Assembly: GCA_937958735.1 (NCBI GenBank)
Contig: CALGNG010000315.1
Span: 1-6,249, forward strand
From: an uncultured Aquimarina sp.
Lineage (GTDB): Bacteria > Bacteroidota > Bacteroidia > Flavobacteriales > Flavobacteriaceae
DNA: 6,249 nucleotides
Reading direction: 5' to 3'
Positions 1 to 5,838 of the stretch are shown here, one piece after another. Both the position numbers and the translations under genes were made by a program. Each line of letters starts with the position of its first letter. The first letter of the stretch is position 1. Below the pieces are notes generated by a model, which saw only the letters and a list, made by a program, of their open reading frames with translations, was not told the origin of the DNA and made no database searches.

Positions 1-242
1 TAAAATAAGGGATTCCCCGAAGCAAATATGAGTATTGGAGTATCTTTTTGTTGGTATTGATTAAATACGGCCTGCATTGGACTTGCAATGGTTATCCATT
101 CGAAATTAGTAGGCAGCCACTTTTTTACCAATTCCAAATGGCGTACTCCTCCGCTAAATACCGTACAAGCCGCTATTCTATTTTGCTGCTCTTTAGTAAA
201 AACTGGGGGAGTATTCCCTATACCTATTACATAAAAAACCAT
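1..242 (-). CDS. cobL: Precorrin-6Y / cobalt-precorrin-7 C5(,15)-methyltransferase, N-terminal part, cut by the left edge
   Basis: This is the first 80 codons of a corrin-ring methyltransferase of the CobL/CbiE family, which methylates C5 of the macrocycle; when fused to a CbiT domain it also methylates C15 and decarboxylates. Visible motifs are GIG (residues 7-9) in the first strand of the tetrapyrrole methylase fold, FSGGVRHLELV (29-39), the family hallmark around GGxRHL, an SPM segment (54-56), and FASGNPLF (73-80), which matches the ASGDPLF(Y)G loop at the SAM/substrate pocket except for Asn in place of the usual Asp. The start is the ATG at 242-240, one base after the bluB stop codon, so translation is probably coupled. 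The reading frame is still open at base 1, so whether the CbiT domain follows cannot be seen. The family call is firm; the choice between CobL (fused) and stand-alone CbiE is open. Confidence 0.9.
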   Translation of the reverse strand, partial: MVFYVIGIGNTPPVFTKEQQNRIAACTVFSGGVRHLELVKKWLPTNFEWITIASPMQAVFNQYQQKDTPILIFASGNPLF

Positions 243-243
243 C

Positions 244-897
244 TTAATATTTTTCTTTTATAACTACCTCGTTTTGTTTCTTCTTACAGGCCCATTTTTT
301 AATTTCTAGTTCTGGTTTACTATAAAACAGGTCTGTATAACCAAAACATAAGTAACCTATTAATTCGTTTTCTGCTGGTGCGTTTAAAATTGTTTTTACT
401 TTATTAGGATCTAAAATACTTACCCATCCCATTCCTATATTTAAAGACCTTGCCATTAGCCACATATTTTGAATGGCGCACACCACACTGTATTTCCCCA
501 TATTAGGCATGCTTGTTTGGCCTAAAACGGGTTCTTGTTTGGGTTTATAAAAAACAGCCATATTTAATGGGGCTTCTGTTATACCCTCTAACTTTAGTTG
601 GTGGTATTCTTTTTGTTTTTCTTTAGAAAACTGAATTGCTGCTTTTTCCGTTTCTTCGTTAAACGATTTTTTAATAGCTTCTTTGGTTTCCTGTTCTTCT
701 ATTAACACAAATTCCCAGGGTTGGGAAAACCCTACCGATGGTGCTGCCAAACCTGCTTGGATTATTTTATAGACTACTTCTTTAGAAATGGCATTGCTTT
801 TAAACTTATTACCACGAACATCTCTTCTATGCAACAGTATTTCTTCTAACAGGTGTTGCTCTTCTTCATTAAAAAAACGTTGCTTGTATTGTTCCAT
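244..897 (-). CDS. bluB: 5,6-dimethylbenzimidazole synthase BluB
   Basis: BluB is a flavin-dependent enzyme of the nitroreductase fold that uses O2 to break down FMNH2 into 5,6-dimethylbenzimidazole, the lower ligand of vitamin B12. The 217-residue product has the expected length. Family motifs visible are RRDVRG (residues 24-29), carrying the Asp needed for activity in the Sinorhizobium enzyme, APSVGFSQPWEF (52-63), a GQTSMPNMGKYSVV segment (126-139), GMGWVSIL (155-162), whose Ser corresponds to the second functionally important residue, and LIGYLCFGY (179-187). These separate BluB from general nitroreductases. The start ATG overlaps the cobJ-cobH stop by one base (TAATG), which fixes the start and suggests coupled translation. 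The C-terminal tail is Lys-rich and unremarkable. The presence of BluB implies that the cell makes its own DMB-type cobalamin and is exposed to oxygen at least part of the time. Confidence 0.95.
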   Translation of the reverse strand: MEQYKQRFFNEEEQHLLEEILLHRRDVRGNKFKSNAISKEVVYKIIQAGLAAPSVGFSQPWEFVLIEEQETKEAIKKSFNEETEKAAIQFSKEKQKEYHQLKLEGITEAPLNMAVFYKPKQEPVLGQTSMPNMGKYSVVCAIQNMWLMARSLNIGMGWVSILDPNKVKTILNAPAENELIGYLCFGYTDLFYSKPELEIKKWACKKKQNEVVIKEKY

Positions 898-2267
898 TAG
901 TTGGGTAAGTCTAACTTTTCTACTTCTTCTAATGTAAATGCCGCATTAACTATTGCTGCCGCAAAATTACTGCCACCTCTTTTTTCTTTTATTAATGCAT
1001 AAGGGGTATTAGTTAGCATTTTTAAACGCTCTTTGGATTCGATTACATTTATAAAACCTACAGGAACCCCTATTACGCCTACAGGTTCTATAGTCCCTGC
1101 ATGTATTTGATCTACAATTTCGATTAAAGCTGTTGGCGCATTACCTATTACAAATAATGCTTTGGGGTATTTTTTTGCTGCTAATTTAATACCTGCTTGC
1201 GATCTTGTTAGTTCTTCTTTAACCGCTATTTCTAAAGATTTTGGATCGTTTAATAAACAAATTACTTGGTTTTTATATTTATTGGTAAAAGCTTTAGTTA
1301 TACCCGATTGTACCATGGTAACATCGGTTACTATGGTGCCTCCATTTTTTAAATAATTTTGCCATGTTAAAATAGCTTCTACCGACGTTTCTAAATAATT
1401 AATGTATTCGAAATCTCCCGAGGTATGGATACAACGGATGGCTGCCCATAAATGGTCTTTAGGGAAATTATTGGAAGGCAGATTGTCTGTAATTTCTTTA
1501 AAACTAGCTACCTGTATTTCTTTCCCCAACATGGGTTTTCGATCTAAATAACCTCTTGGAGTAATTAAGTGTTTTTTGTATTGAAAGGTTTGACTGTTCC
1601 CAATCATAACTACGCTAAACATGTCTACCTCTTCTACATTTAATTCCCCTAGGGTGGTTATGGTAATATTTTCTTGAGTCCGTCCTAATTGTTTACAAAT
1701 TGCTACGGGGGTTTCCGGAGATCGGTGTTCTAGATAGATGTTTTTTAAGGCTTGTAGTTGCCAGTATCTTTTTTTACTTCTAGGATTGTATAAGCCTGTT
1801 ACAAAATCGCCCACAGCTGCGGCTTTTATTCTTTTTACTATAGTGGTCCAAGGAGTCATTAAATCGGACAGAGAAATACAACAAAAATCGTGACCTAAAA
1901 TAGCTCCTAGTTTGCTTCCTGCAGTAACAAATGCAGAAATCCCTGGTACGGTTTCCAATTCTATATCTAATTCGTCTTTGGCTACTTTTTGGTACACTAA
2001 CGATGCCATAGCATAAACACTGGCATCTCCAGAACCTATTACGACTACTTTTTCACCTTTTAAGGCATATTCTACTGCAATTTCGGCTCTTTTTTCTTCT
2101 TCGCTTAATTCTTTACCAATACACAGGGTATTGGGATTAATTAGATGCTGTATAAATTGAAAATAGTAATGGTATCCGATAACTACAGTGGCTTCCGACA
2201 CCGCCTCGGTAGCCATTGGTATTATGTATTTTTGATCTCCTGGACCTAGGCCTACAACTTTAATCAT
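897..2267 (-). CDS. cobJ: Bifunctional precorrin-3B C17-methyltransferase / precorrin-8X methylmutase (CobJ-CobH fusion)
   Basis: A 456-residue two-domain protein. Residues 1 to about 240 form a CobJ/CbiH methyltransferase, which methylates C17 and contracts the ring: GLGPGD (6-11), GSGDASVYAMA (78-88), VPGISAF (107-113), GHDFCCISLSDLMTPW (125-140), YNPRSKKR (160-167), VVMIGNSQTF (219-228), ITPRGY (235-240). Residues from about 268 to 456 form a CobH/CbiC mutase, which moves the C11 methyl group to C12: IRCIHTSGDFEY (277-288) with the presumed catalytic His281, VTDVTMVQSGI (313-323), GVPVGFINVIESK (400-412), and RGGSNFAAAIVNAAF (430-444). The linker, roughly 241-267, is short and polar. The reading frame is unbroken, so this is a true fusion and not a frameshifted pair. 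The start ATG overlaps the cobI stop by eight bases (ATGATTAA). Given the CbiX upstream, the real substrates may be the cobalt-bearing forms (CbiH/CbiC naming). Confidence 0.95.
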   Translation of the reverse strand: MIKVVGLGPGDQKYIIPMATEAVSEATVVIGYHYYFQFIQHLINPNTLCIGKELSEEEKRAEIAVEYALKGEKVVVIGSGDASVYAMASLVYQKVAKDELDIELETVPGISAFVTAGSKLGAILGHDFCCISLSDLMTPWTTIVKRIKAAAVGDFVTGLYNPRSKKRYWQLQALKNIYLEHRSPETPVAICKQLGRTQENITITTLGELNVEEVDMFSVVMIGNSQTFQYKKHLITPRGYLDRKPMLGKEIQVASFKEITDNLPSNNFPKDHLWAAIRCIHTSGDFEYINYLETSVEAILTWQNYLKNGGTIVTDVTMVQSGITKAFTNKYKNQVICLLNDPKSLEIAVKEELTRSQAGIKLAAKKYPKALFVIGNAPTALIEIVDQIHAGTIEPVGVIGVPVGFINVIESKERLKMLTNTPYALIKEKRGGSNFAAAIVNAAFTLEEVEKLDLPN

Positions 2268-2967
2268 TCTTGGTATTCTTTTTAATAATTAATAAAGAAA
2301 AATAGGGTATTTCTCTTTTTAAAACTTGCTGTAAGTCTGTGGTAATAAATTCTTGATCTGTTCCCAAACGCTCGCAATAATAACAGGTTAGATCTTGTTT
2401 AATTAAAGCAGCTTCGAAATGTTGCCAGCCCGATCGTATCTTCATTAATACTAAGGTATCGAAATCTTTAAAATAAGTATTAATTTCTTCTATCGTATAG
2501 ATTCTAGGTATAATGGCTACTTTATCGTTTAAAAGACTTAACGGGATTTGATGTTTTGCTGCACCTAATGTAAAAGAATTAATACCAGGCACTAAACTTA
2601 CGGGTAGCTTTAAGCTATGTAACGTTTCTAAAATATAGGAAAATGAAGCGTATAAGCTTACATCCCCTTCGCAAACTACCGCCACTTTTTTACCCAAAGT
2701 ATAAGCTTTTTCTATTTTTCTTGCTGTGTTTGCATAAACTTCTTTAGCAGAAGTTCTATTGTCCGACATTTCTAAATAAAAACCAATTAGCGTTTTGTCT
2801 TGCAGTTTATGGTATTCTAAAATAGGGTATACAAAGCTTTTTTTTATTCCCTTAGAAATAGATCCAGGGTAAAAAATAATGTCTGCTTCCTTTAATATCC
2901 TTAACCCTTTTATGGTTAGTAATTCTGGATCTCCTGGACCTAAAGCTATACCGTGTATTGTTTGCAA
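2260..2967 (-). CDS. cobI: Precorrin-2 / cobalt-factor II C20-methyltransferase
   Basis: This SAM-dependent tetrapyrrole methylase adds the C20 methyl group, the first methylation committed to corrin synthesis. The 235-residue length is normal. Motifs in order: LGPGDPELLT (residues 9-18) followed by the K-x-x-R of the first helix, FYPGS (32-36), CEGDVSLYASF (99-109), where Val replaces a frequent Pro, VPGINSF (126-132), MKI (175-177), ERLGTDQEFI (199-208) and the closing PYFSLLIIKK strand (221-230). EGDxSLY plus ERxGxxxE is typical of CobI/CbiL and distinguishes it from CobJ, CobM and CobL. It lies five bases after the adenosyltransferase stop, and its last eight bases overlap the cobJ-cobH start. 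Sequence alone does not show whether the substrate is metal-free precorrin-2 (CobI) or cobalt-factor II (CbiL); the cobaltochelatase in the same cluster favours the cobalt form. Confidence 0.94.
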   Translation of the reverse strand: MQTIHGIALGPGDPELLTIKGLRILKEADIIFYPGSISKGIKKSFVYPILEYHKLQDKTLIGFYLEMSDNRTSAKEVYANTARKIEKAYTLGKKVAVVCEGDVSLYASFSYILETLHSLKLPVSLVPGINSFTLGAAKHQIPLSLLNDKVAIIPRIYTIEEINTYFKDFDTLVLMKIRSGWQHFEAALIKQDLTCYYCERLGTDQEFITTDLQQVLKREIPYFSLLIIKKNTKND

Positions 2968-2972
2968 AATGC

Positions 2973-3557
2973 TTAGTTTTTTTTCTTTTTTCTCTTATAT
3001 AAAAATAATTGCCATTTTTCTTCAGCTACCCCTGTTTTATCCATTTCCGAACGGGACATGGTAAAAAACAGATCCGATAGCCTGTTGACGTATGCCATAA
3101 TGTATTCTTCCACACATGCGGGATCTTCTTGCATTAGCGTTACCAAGGTACGTTCGCCTCTTCTTATTTGTGTTCTACACACATGGCATAGCGCCGAAAT
3201 TTCGTTTCCTCCTGGTAAAATAAAATAGTCGGATGCTGTACTTATATTTGCTTCCAACTCGTCCAACCATTTTTCGCAAAAATCTGCCCCATCTATTGGT
3301 TTTGGGTTAGGGTTTTCTTTTTTAGAATCGGATGGACGTGCTAGGTGAGACATCATATCCATCATATCTTTTTGTATACGATGCAAATTAGTTTGCCACT
3401 CGTGGCTACTCCCCAATTTAGCACGCAATAAACCTATAGTAGAGTTTACCTCGTCTAAAGTACCAATGCACTCTATCCTTGCCGAATTTTTATCGGTTCG
3501 TTTTCCTCCAAAAACACCTGTTTTACCAGCGTCTCCTTTACGTGTGTATATTTTCAT
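2973..3557 (-). CDS. pduO: PduO-type ATP:cob(I)alamin / cob(I)yrinic acid a,c-diamide adenosyltransferase
   Basis: The enzyme transfers the 5'-deoxyadenosyl group of ATP to cob(I)alamin or a corrinoid precursor, forming the Co-C bond. The 194-residue protein has the standard PduO-type (MMAB-like) motifs: TRKGDAGKTG (residues 5-14), the ATP-binding N-terminal loop; RIECIGTLDEVNSTIG (27-42); the helix with CRTQIRRGERTL (127-138), which carries the catalytic Arg/Arg/Glu set; and YVNRLSDLFFTMSR (156-169). It is unrelated to the CobA/CobO P-loop family, so the symbol cobO should be avoided. The protein ends in a Lys-rich tail (YKRKKKKN) encoded by an A-rich stretch. The gene starts nine bases after the cobW stop and ends five bases before cobI, which places adenosylation inside the biosynthetic operon and argues for a biosynthetic rather than only a salvage role. 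Confidence 0.94.
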   Translation of the reverse strand: MKIYTRKGDAGKTGVFGGKRTDKNSARIECIGTLDEVNSTIGLLRAKLGSSHEWQTNLHRIQKDMMDMMSHLARPSDSKKENPNPKPIDGADFCEKWLDELEANISTASDYFILPGGNEISALCHVCRTQIRRGERTLVTLMQEDPACVEEYIMAYVNRLSDLFFTMSRSEMDKTGVAEEKWQLFLYKRKKKKN

Positions 3558-3566
3558 AGTTATTAA

Positions 3567-4658
3567 TTATGCGGTAACGCTTAGTTTTTCTTCTAAGGCT
3601 TTTAGTATTTTGCTTTCGTCTAATTTTTCCCCTATTACTACCAATCGTGTTGCTTTTAGTTCGTTTTCATTCCACTTTCTGTCAAAGTAGTTTTCGAAAC
3701 GATTGGCTACTCCTTGCACAATCATACGCATTGGTTTCCCGGGTACATTTATAATTCCTTTAATTCTATAGATTTCGAATTCTGCTACAAGTTGTTCTAG
3801 GGCTTTTATTAGCTCTTTAGGCGTATGTGGTGTGGCTACAGTAATTACTATAGAGTTTATAGTCTCGTCATGCTCGTGATCGTGATGGTGTCCTTCCTCA
3901 TGGCTATGTCCATGTTCGTGATGGTGGTGAGACTCGTGATGGGAGTGTTTCTCGTTTACATAGTCTTCCGATTTGGCATCGATACCTAGTAATATGTCTA
4001 CGGGTATATTTCCTTTTACAGCAGAAACTAATTTTATTTGATTTCCAACTTTTTTCTGAATTACAGCACTTACTTCTTCAAATGCTTTTTCATCTATTAG
4101 GTCGGACTTTGTCATAATAATTAAATCGGCACAAGACAATTGGTCTTCGAATAACTCTTCTATAGAAGATTCGTGGTCTAAACTATCGTCTTCTAAACGT
4201 TGGTTTTGTACTTTTTCTCTATCGCAAATTTCTCCTGTTGCTTGCCCAACTACGTCTACTACCGTAATTACGGCATCTACGGTAATTTGGGGTTTTAGAT
4301 CTGGCCAGTTAAAGGCTTTTATTAGTGGCTTGGGTAAGGCCAGACCAGAAGTTTCTATAATAATATGGTCTATATCTTGCTTACGCTCCATAAGTTGTAG
4401 CATGGTAGGCAAAAATTCTTCTTGTACAGTACAGCATAAACAACCGTTACTTAGTTCTAAAATATTTTCGTCTTCGCATCCACAATCGTTTGCTTTTAAT
4501 ATTTCACCGTCCATTCCTAATTCTCCAAACTCGTTTACGATAATAGCCAAACGCTTTCCGTTTGCATTTTTGGCTATTTGGTGTATTAGGGTGGTTTTTC
4601 CAGATCCTAAAAATCCAGTAATAATGGTTACTGGTACTTTATGTGTGTTAATTGCCAT
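3567..4658 (-). CDS. cobW: CobW-type G3E GTPase, cobalt metallochaperone for B12 synthesis
   Basis: A 363-residue COG0523 protein. The Walker A loop is GFLGSGKTT (residues 15-23), the metal-binding GCLCC motif is at 72-76 after a VNEFGELGMDG switch segment (41-51), Walker B and the ETSGLALP motif are at about 98-109, and the base-recognition motif is TKSD (183-186), a common family variant of NKxD. A linker at about 238-264 is dominated by His, with Glu and Asp, and should bind metal ions. The CobW C-terminal domain follows from about 268 to the end. Proteins of this family deliver metal to client enzymes in a GTP-dependent way; bacterial CobW handles Co(II), while close relatives handle Zn(II). 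Position between cbiX and the adenosyltransferase supports the cobalt role. An A-rich leader precedes the ATG and no clear Shine-Dalgarno is seen. A zinc-related paralogue is the main alternative. Confidence 0.88.
   Translation of the reverse strand: MAINTHKVPVTIITGFLGSGKTTLIHQIAKNANGKRLAIIVNEFGELGMDGEILKANDCGCEDENILELSNGCLCCTVQEEFLPTMLQLMERKQDIDHIIIETSGLALPKPLIKAFNWPDLKPQITVDAVITVVDVVGQATGEICDREKVQNQRLEDDSLDHESSIEELFEDQLSCADLIIMTKSDLIDEKAFEEVSAVIQKKVGNQIKLVSAVKGNIPVDILLGIDAKSEDYVNEKHSHHESHHHHEHGHSHEEGHHHDHEHDETINSIVITVATPHTPKELIKALEQLVAEFEIYRIKGIINVPGKPMRMIVQGVANRFENYFDRKWNENELKATRLVVIGEKLDESKILKALEEKLSVTA
3867..3947 (-). other. Histidine-rich metal-binding linker inside cobW
   Basis: Codons 238-264 of cobW encode a low-complexity segment with His at about half of the positions, in runs such as HHHH and HHH, interleaved with Glu, Asp, Gly and Ser. 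Such loops are common between the GTPase and C-terminal domains of COG0523 proteins and bind divalent metals. The underlying DNA is a degenerate CAT/CAC/GAG/GAT tract, which is prone to length change between strains. Confidence 0.85.
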
Positions 4659-4794
4659 GATTTTTTGTTTAATTTTAAGGAGTTTGTAAAGGGGGTATTG
4701 CTTTTTATAATTTAAAATTTATGCTCTTCGAAGCTATTCTTCTATCTAAATTTTCACCACTTTTTAAGCTAGTAAAAATTAACTAAAAGCGTTC
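4659..4794 (-). promoter_or_regulatory. 136-base AT-rich gap between cbiX and cobW, possible internal promoter or processing site
   Basis: Apart from the gap before cbiX, this is the only gap of more than nine bases in the cluster. No ORF or RNA gene is visible. On the minus strand it holds an 8-base palindrome (CTTCGAAG, 4726-4733), a TAAATTTT box resembling the Bacteroidota -7 element TAnnTTTG with the last base changed, and an A-rich leader before the cobW ATG. I see no matching -33 TTTG at the usual distance, and no cobalamin riboswitch core. The minus strand also carries AAGCAATA (4703-4696), an 8-mer found again on the plus strand in the gap before cbiX. The regulatory role is a guess from the spacing. 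Confidence 0.25.
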
Positions 4795-5733
4795 TTAAAT
4801 TCCCAGTACTTTTTTAATGGTTTCTCCTATACTATTTTTTTTAACTCCTGGTTTTTCTTCTTCTTCAAATAAAATCCCTTTTACATTAAGATGGTGACCT
4901 ACTTGCTCTTTTCCTAAATCTTCTTCAAAACCTACTACTTGTTTTCGGTACTTACATAGTTGGCAGTTCATACTAGCAGTACCATTTTTAGCTTCTTCTA
5001 AACGCTCGTCAAAAGCTTTTAGAATTAGTTCGTCTGCACCAAAAGGATCGGTAAATACGTATTCGTTTTCTGCTTCGTCATTCATTTTAGAGACACTTGC
5101 ATAAATACGTTCTAACAAAACTCCTGTAAAAAAGAAAAAGGGAATTACAATGGTACGTTTAAATCCCAGTTTATTTACGATTGTTAAACCATCGTCTATT
5201 TTAGGGTATGCTGTACCGCTATAGGCTGTGGTAGCAAAACCAAATCCCATCCCGTCTAAAAGCATACTGGTTAATTTGGCTACATCGCTATTGGCATCGG
5301 GATCTGTAGTCCCTCTACCTACTACAATTAGACAGGTATCTCTACGGTCTACAGGAGAAAGCTTGCTTTCTGTTTCTTTTATACGTTTTACGGCTAAGTC
5401 TAATAAAAAAGAACTTACTCCAATATGTTTCCCCATAGAGATGCTAAGATCTTCGTGATAACTCTGTAGAGTATTTAGCTCGAAAGGTATGTCGTTTTTT
5501 GCATGTGACCCGGCAAACAAAATAACTGGTAAGGCATATATTTTACGTATCCCGTTAAGGTACATACGCTCTACTGCAGCCTCGTAGGTGGGGTGATTAA
5601 ATTCTAGAAAACCATAATCCACTTCATATTGGTTTTCGTAACGTTCTCGTAAAACACGCACTAGTTCTTTAAACGAATTAACGCCTGCGGCTCTTCTCGT
5701 ACCGTGTCCACAAAGTAAAATACCTTCTTTCAT
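4795..5733 (-). CDS. cbiX: Sirohydrochlorin cobaltochelatase, long CbiX type
   Basis: CbiX inserts Co(II) into sirohydrochlorin, the early cobalt insertion step. The 312-residue protein has two chelatase-fold halves. The N-terminal half carries the two metal/substrate His motifs, GHGTR (residues 9-13, His10) and AGSHAKNDIP (74-83, His77). The C-terminal half starts with VVGRGTTDPDANSDV (137-151), in which the first motif has lost its His (GRG), as usual for the second half of long CbiX, and continues with VIPFFFFTGVLLERI (196-210). Near the end is MNCQLCKYR (255-263), the Cys-x-x-Cys motif of CbiX-long proteins, associated in Bacillus megaterium with an Fe-S centre, then a GFEEDLG segment and an acidic/Lys-rich tail. 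The chosen ATG places GHG at the expected position. It is separated from both neighbours by more than 100 bases, so it may have its own promoter. Confidence 0.92.
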   Translation of the reverse strand: MKEGILLCGHGTRRAAGVNSFKELVRVLRERYENQYEVDYGFLEFNHPTYEAAVERMYLNGIRKIYALPVILFAGSHAKNDIPFELNTLQSYHEDLSISMGKHIGVSSFLLDLAVKRIKETESKLSPVDRRDTCLIVVGRGTTDPDANSDVAKLTSMLLDGMGFGFATTAYSGTAYPKIDDGLTIVNKLGFKRTIVIPFFFFTGVLLERIYASVSKMNDEAENEYVFTDPFGADELILKAFDERLEEAKNGTASMNCQLCKYRKQVVGFEEDLGKEQVGHHLNVKGILFEEEEKPGVKKNSIGETIKKVLGI

Positions 5734-5770
5734 CTAATTTTATTAGTCCTATTTTCTGATAAAAGATTAA

Positions 5771-5814
5771 GCAATAAGATAGCCTTAACTTTTTTTTAGA
5801 ACCACCCTTATTGC
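5771..5814. repeat. 8-base inverted repeat GCAATAAG / CTTATTGC with a 28-base spacer
   Basis: GCAATAAG at 5771-5778 and its exact reverse complement CTTATTGC at 5807-5814 frame a 28-base interval upstream of cbiX. The right arm overlaps the 12-base palindrome. It could be a pair of operator half-sites or a weak RNA stem; pairing does not extend beyond eight bases on either side, so it is not a strong terminator. Confidence 0.5.
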
Positions 5815-5819
5815 AATAA
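5808..5819. repeat. Perfect 12-base palindrome TTATTGCAATAA
   Basis: The sequence reads identically on both strands. It lies 75 bases upstream of the cbiX ATG and 20 bases after the stop of the preceding gene. A site of this form could bind a dimeric regulator, but in DNA this AT-rich a few perfect 12-base palindromes are expected by chance in 6 kb. Its interest comes from its intergenic position and from the extra half-site nearby. Confidence 0.45.
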
Positions 5820-5838
5820 TACTATTTATAAAAAAAGT

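Larger units (their letters stand above)
5734..5838 (-). promoter_or_regulatory. 105-base gap upstream of cbiX, possible promoter/operator
   Basis: The stretch between the stop of the upstream ORF and the cbiX start has no ORF. It contains a perfect 12-base palindrome and a second inverted copy of its half-site (listed separately). On the minus strand, TATTATTG (5821-5814) is one mismatch from the Bacteroidota -7 box TAnnTTTG and overlaps the palindrome, but I find no TTTG at the -33 distance. The leader before the ATG is AT-rich with only a weak GGA. No B12-box or riboswitch-like core is visible. A run of eight T on the plus strand (A on the minus strand) is on the wrong side for an intrinsic terminator of the upstream gene. 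Confidence 0.25.

Noticed and set aside
48..263. Plus-strand ORF of 71 codons
   Set aside because: Lies antisense to the CobL N-terminus, whose motifs (GGVRHLELV, ASGNPLF) are clear; no recognisable protein and no leader.
3867..3947. Tandem DNA repeat (minisatellite)
   Set aside because: The periodic CAT/GAG-like pattern is explained by the His/Glu codons of the CobW metal-binding linker and has no exact repeat unit.
3567..4658. Loss of GTP specificity in CobW because the motif is TKSD instead of NKxD
   Set aside because: TKxD is found in functional COG0523 proteins such as YjiA, so this is normal family variation.
4330..4689. Plus-strand ORF of 119 codons opposite the cobW 5' end
   Set aside because: Fully antisense to the Walker A and GCLCC region of cobW; its composition (Ser/Cys/Ile-rich) is typical of a shadow frame.
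4741..4800. Intrinsic terminator after cbiX
   Set aside because: There is a weak TAGT/ACTA pairing with A- and T-rich flanks, but no GC-rich stem followed by a U run on the minus strand.
5734..5838. Cobalamin riboswitch upstream of cbiX
   Set aside because: The gap is only 105 bases and no B12-box-like core or long paired arms can be seen on the minus strand; a riboswitch, if present, would be upstream of the window.
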